From contig JBEKCC010000004.1 in NCBI GenBank assembly GCA_050015095.1, forward strand, positions 132,204-196,203: 64,000 nucleotides of DNA, written 5' to 3'. The stretch is from MVRE01 sp015660965. GTDB taxonomy: Archaea > Halobacteriota > Methanomicrobia > Methanomicrobiales > Methanospirillaceae. Below the pieces are notes generated by a model that worked only from the letters and a program-made list of their open reading frames with translations, ran no database searches and was not told where the DNA came from. This document shows positions 62,321 to 64,000 of the stretch, one piece after another; the first letter of the stretch is position 1; each line of letters starts with the position of its first letter. The position numbers were made by a program, and so were the translations under genes.

Positions 62321-64000
62321 ACCATCTCCTCCCAGTAAAGAACAGTGCAATAGCCAGCAGTGCGGTCACAAGGACCGCCCCTACGCTGATTTCAATGACT
62401 CCTGCTGATAGCGAGGACTGGAGGAGCAGGAACGCGAGTACTACAAGGAGCATTCCCGCGAGAGCGGAAAGGTTCCAGTTCACGTCCCAGTCCACCATCA
62501 GTGCAGCAGACTTCCCGGCGGCGAAGAGTACTGGGACTACGCCCCCCAGACAAACATAGACTGCCCGGAATGCCGACTGCAGACCCCCCGCGATGGCGAC
62601 AACAGCACTGCACGTAGCCATGTAAACCACGTCTGCATCCCGCAGTCTGGTATCGTGGGGCTCGAGGACACGCTTTCCGATGGTAAAAAAGAACGCCGCC
62701 GCGGCACCTAAGACCAGCAGGGTAGCAACGATCGTAACAGGATTATATGCCTGGTAGCTGGTCGGGTAGGGCAGGAAAGCATAGAGGAGAGGTGGGTAGA
62801 CACCGATTGCAATACAGAGAGCTGCCACACCGAGCATCGCCGCCTGCATCAGGAGCGGCGGGTCTGAGGCTTCGGTCGTCCCGGGCCGCAGGAACGCAAA
62901 ATACCCGAGCTTGAGGAAGGAGAGGAATGTCCCGAACGAGGCGATCTCCAAAAGCACCCAGAGCCAGATATTTGTTTGGTCTGCGGCAAGGAGCACCATT
63001 CCCTTGGAGACAAAGCCGTTGAAAAGCGGTACACCGGAAATCGAAAACGCTGCAACCCAGAATGCAAGGGCGGTAACGGGCATCTTCTTCTGAAGCCCGC
63101 CGATCCGGCTCAGCGCGTTCTCGCCGGTCTTCCAGATGATGACCCCGATCGCCATGAAGAGGAGCGCCTTGTACAGGATGTGGTTGAAGACATGCGCCAT
63201 GCCGCCGTCCAGACCGAGCTGGCCGACCTCGTTTGCTGCCCCCCACCACCCTAGGAGCCCCACGCCGACGACCATGTAGCCAACCTGTGAGATGATGTGG
63301 TAAGAGAGAAGCCGGCGCATGTCGTTCTGGAGGACCGCAAAGGTAACACCGAATACCGCCATGAGCGCCCCCATGAACGCAATATATTCCGAACCCGGTT
63401 GCGCCCGTGCAAGGAGATATACCGCGGTCTTAGTCGTATACACGCACAAAAAGACGCTGGCAACAAAGTTCGCACGCGGGTAGGCATCCGGAAGCCACGT
63501 GTGCAGCAAGATGAAACCGGCGTTTACGCCGATCCCTAGCACGATAAAGACCGCTGCCCAGAGCTGGTACGTGACATCCGGGATCCCGGCAAGGGGCCCG
63601 ACAATCGACGATCCGCCGCCAAGGTAGAGCAGCGCTATCCCGGCGGCAAGAAGCGCACCGCCAAACCCGTGGAACAGGAGGTAGCGGTATCCCGCACCAA
63701 TTGCTTCCCCGCGTTCCTGCCAGATCAGGAAGGTCGATGTGATCGCCATGAGCTCCCAGAAGACAAGGAGCGTGATCCAGTCACCGGCAAAGACCGCTCC
63801 AAGCGACATGCCCGCATACAGGAGCGCGATAAGCTGAAGCCGGGGCGTCGCGGCAACCGCGGCATAGAGAATCGCAAGGAACGTGATGATCGCAAAGATC
63901 ACGCCCACCAGGTACGAGAGGCTGTCCACCCGGAGTAGAACGAGCGTGTAACCCATGAAGGAGAACTGCCACTGTGCCGCACCGGCAACAATCTGGCCGG
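62307..64000 (-). CDS. Antiporter subunit (NuoL/MrpA-like) with MbhD-like C-terminus; 5' end outside the window
   Basis: The frame is open from the right edge (reading GQIVAGAAQWQFSF before an internal ATG at 63956) to the stop at 62307, at least 564 residues. Antiporter motifs are LVFWELMAITSTFLIW, LLHTWLPDAYPRANF, TKTAVYLLAR and LLSYHIISQVGY. The last about 70 residues (LSAGVIEISVGAVLVTALLAI) resemble the MbhD/DUF4040 segment that follows antiporter cores in MrpA. So NuoL-like and MbhD-like parts appear fused, with MbhE separate. The true start lies beyond base 64000. Confidence 0.88.
   Translation of the reverse strand, partial: GQIVAGAAQWQFSFMGYTLVLLRVDSLSYLVGVIFAIITFLAILYAAVAATPRLQLIALLYAGMSLGAVFAGDWITLLVFWELMAITSTFLIWQERGEAIGAGYRYLLFHGFGGALLAAGIALLYLGGGSSIVGPLAGIPDVTYQLWAAVFIVLGIGVNAGFILLHTWLPDAYPRANFVASVFLCVYTTKTAVYLLARAQPGSEYIAFMGALMAVFGVTFAVLQNDMRRLLSYHIISQVGYMVVGVGLLGWWGAANEVGQLGLDGGMAHVFNHILYKALLFMAIGVIIWKTGENALSRIGGLQKKMPVTALAFWVAAFSISGVPLFNGFVSKGMVLLAADQTNIWLWVLLEIASFGTFLSFLKLGYFAFLRPGTTEASDPPLLMQAAMLGVAALCIAIGVYPPLLYAFLPYPTSYQAYNPVTIVATLLVLGAAAAFFFTIGKRVLEPHDTRLRDADVVYMATCSAVVAIAGGLQSAFRAVYVCLGGVVPVLFAAGKSAALMVDWDVNWNLSALAGMLLVVLAFLLLQSSLSAGVIEISVGAVLVTALLAIALFFTGRRWYEDT

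Noticed and set aside
56259..64000. Reading the operon as an F420H2 dehydrogenase or respiratory complex I
   Set aside because: The large subunit has both CxxC nickel motifs (ERVCGIC and DPCLSC) and no FpoF/NuoEFG-type subunit is seen, so it is a hydrogenase.

Overview
This window is a piece of a euryarchaeal methanogen chromosome, most likely order Methanomicrobiales; I cannot name the genus from sequence alone. Archaeal marker genes are dense: LonB protease, a thermosome subunit, Nob1, an Sm-like protein next to ribosomal protein L37e, SepF, a PUA-domain protein and the small subunit of DNA polymerase D. Methanogen traits are the CoM/CoB-dependent fumarate reductase TfrAB, CofH for F420 synthesis, archaeal-type riboflavin synthase, and a group 4 membrane-bound [NiFe] hydrogenase. 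Two tRNA genes lack an encoded CCA end. I see no CRISPR array, rRNA, insertion sequence or provirus.

Layout: 1-4350 is a lonB-tldD-pmbA proteolysis operon (pmbA runs off the left edge). 4531-8175 holds prs, nob1, a gfcR-like regulator and a thermosome gene. 8439-11358 has tRNA-Ser(CGA), a cation efflux protein, a small membrane protein, a cupredoxin lipoprotein and an iron-sulfur flavoprotein. 11498-16045 has a VIT-type iron transporter fused to a ferritin-like domain, an Lhr-like helicase, a very AT-rich PLD/zinc-ribbon gene and thioredoxin. 16157-22234 is housekeeping: initiator tRNA, purF, rpl37e, lsm, a PUA protein, sepF, a ZPR1 protein, purM and aspartate kinase. 22296-25366 is tfrAB.

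25373-32180 is a redox and oxygen-defence region: glutaredoxin-thioredoxin reductase fusion, LamG surface protein, rubrerythrin, three flavoproteins, a zinc ribbon, a 41-residue desulforedoxin-like protein, a cysteine-free carboxymuconolactone decarboxylase homologue and a peroxiredoxin. Together they look like a peroxide and superoxide handling system in which some members carry altered active sites. 32195-37988 has an M50 protease, chorismate mutase, a CcdA/DsbD-like protein and the arginine operon argC-CBS-argJ-argB. 38109-41705 has an ADP-ribosylglycohydrolase and a GC-richer acetate module (acs plus a SatP-type transporter). 42006-53855 is mostly biosynthesis: NAD kinase-like, TrpB2, aminotransferases, ribH/ribC, purE, thiC, cofH. 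53923-56158 has signal peptidase I and polymerase D small subunit.

56259 to the right edge is one long leftward operon for a group 4 energy-converting [NiFe] hydrogenase. In transcription order it encodes an antiporter subunit (5' end outside the window), an MbhE-like subunit, an MrpC/NuoK-like subunit, a candidate 54-residue small protein, an MrpD/NuoN-like antiporter, then NuoA-, NuoB-, NuoC-, NuoD-, NuoH- and NuoI-like subunits. The NuoD-like subunit keeps all four nickel-binding cysteines. This block is clearly GC-richer than the rest of the window.
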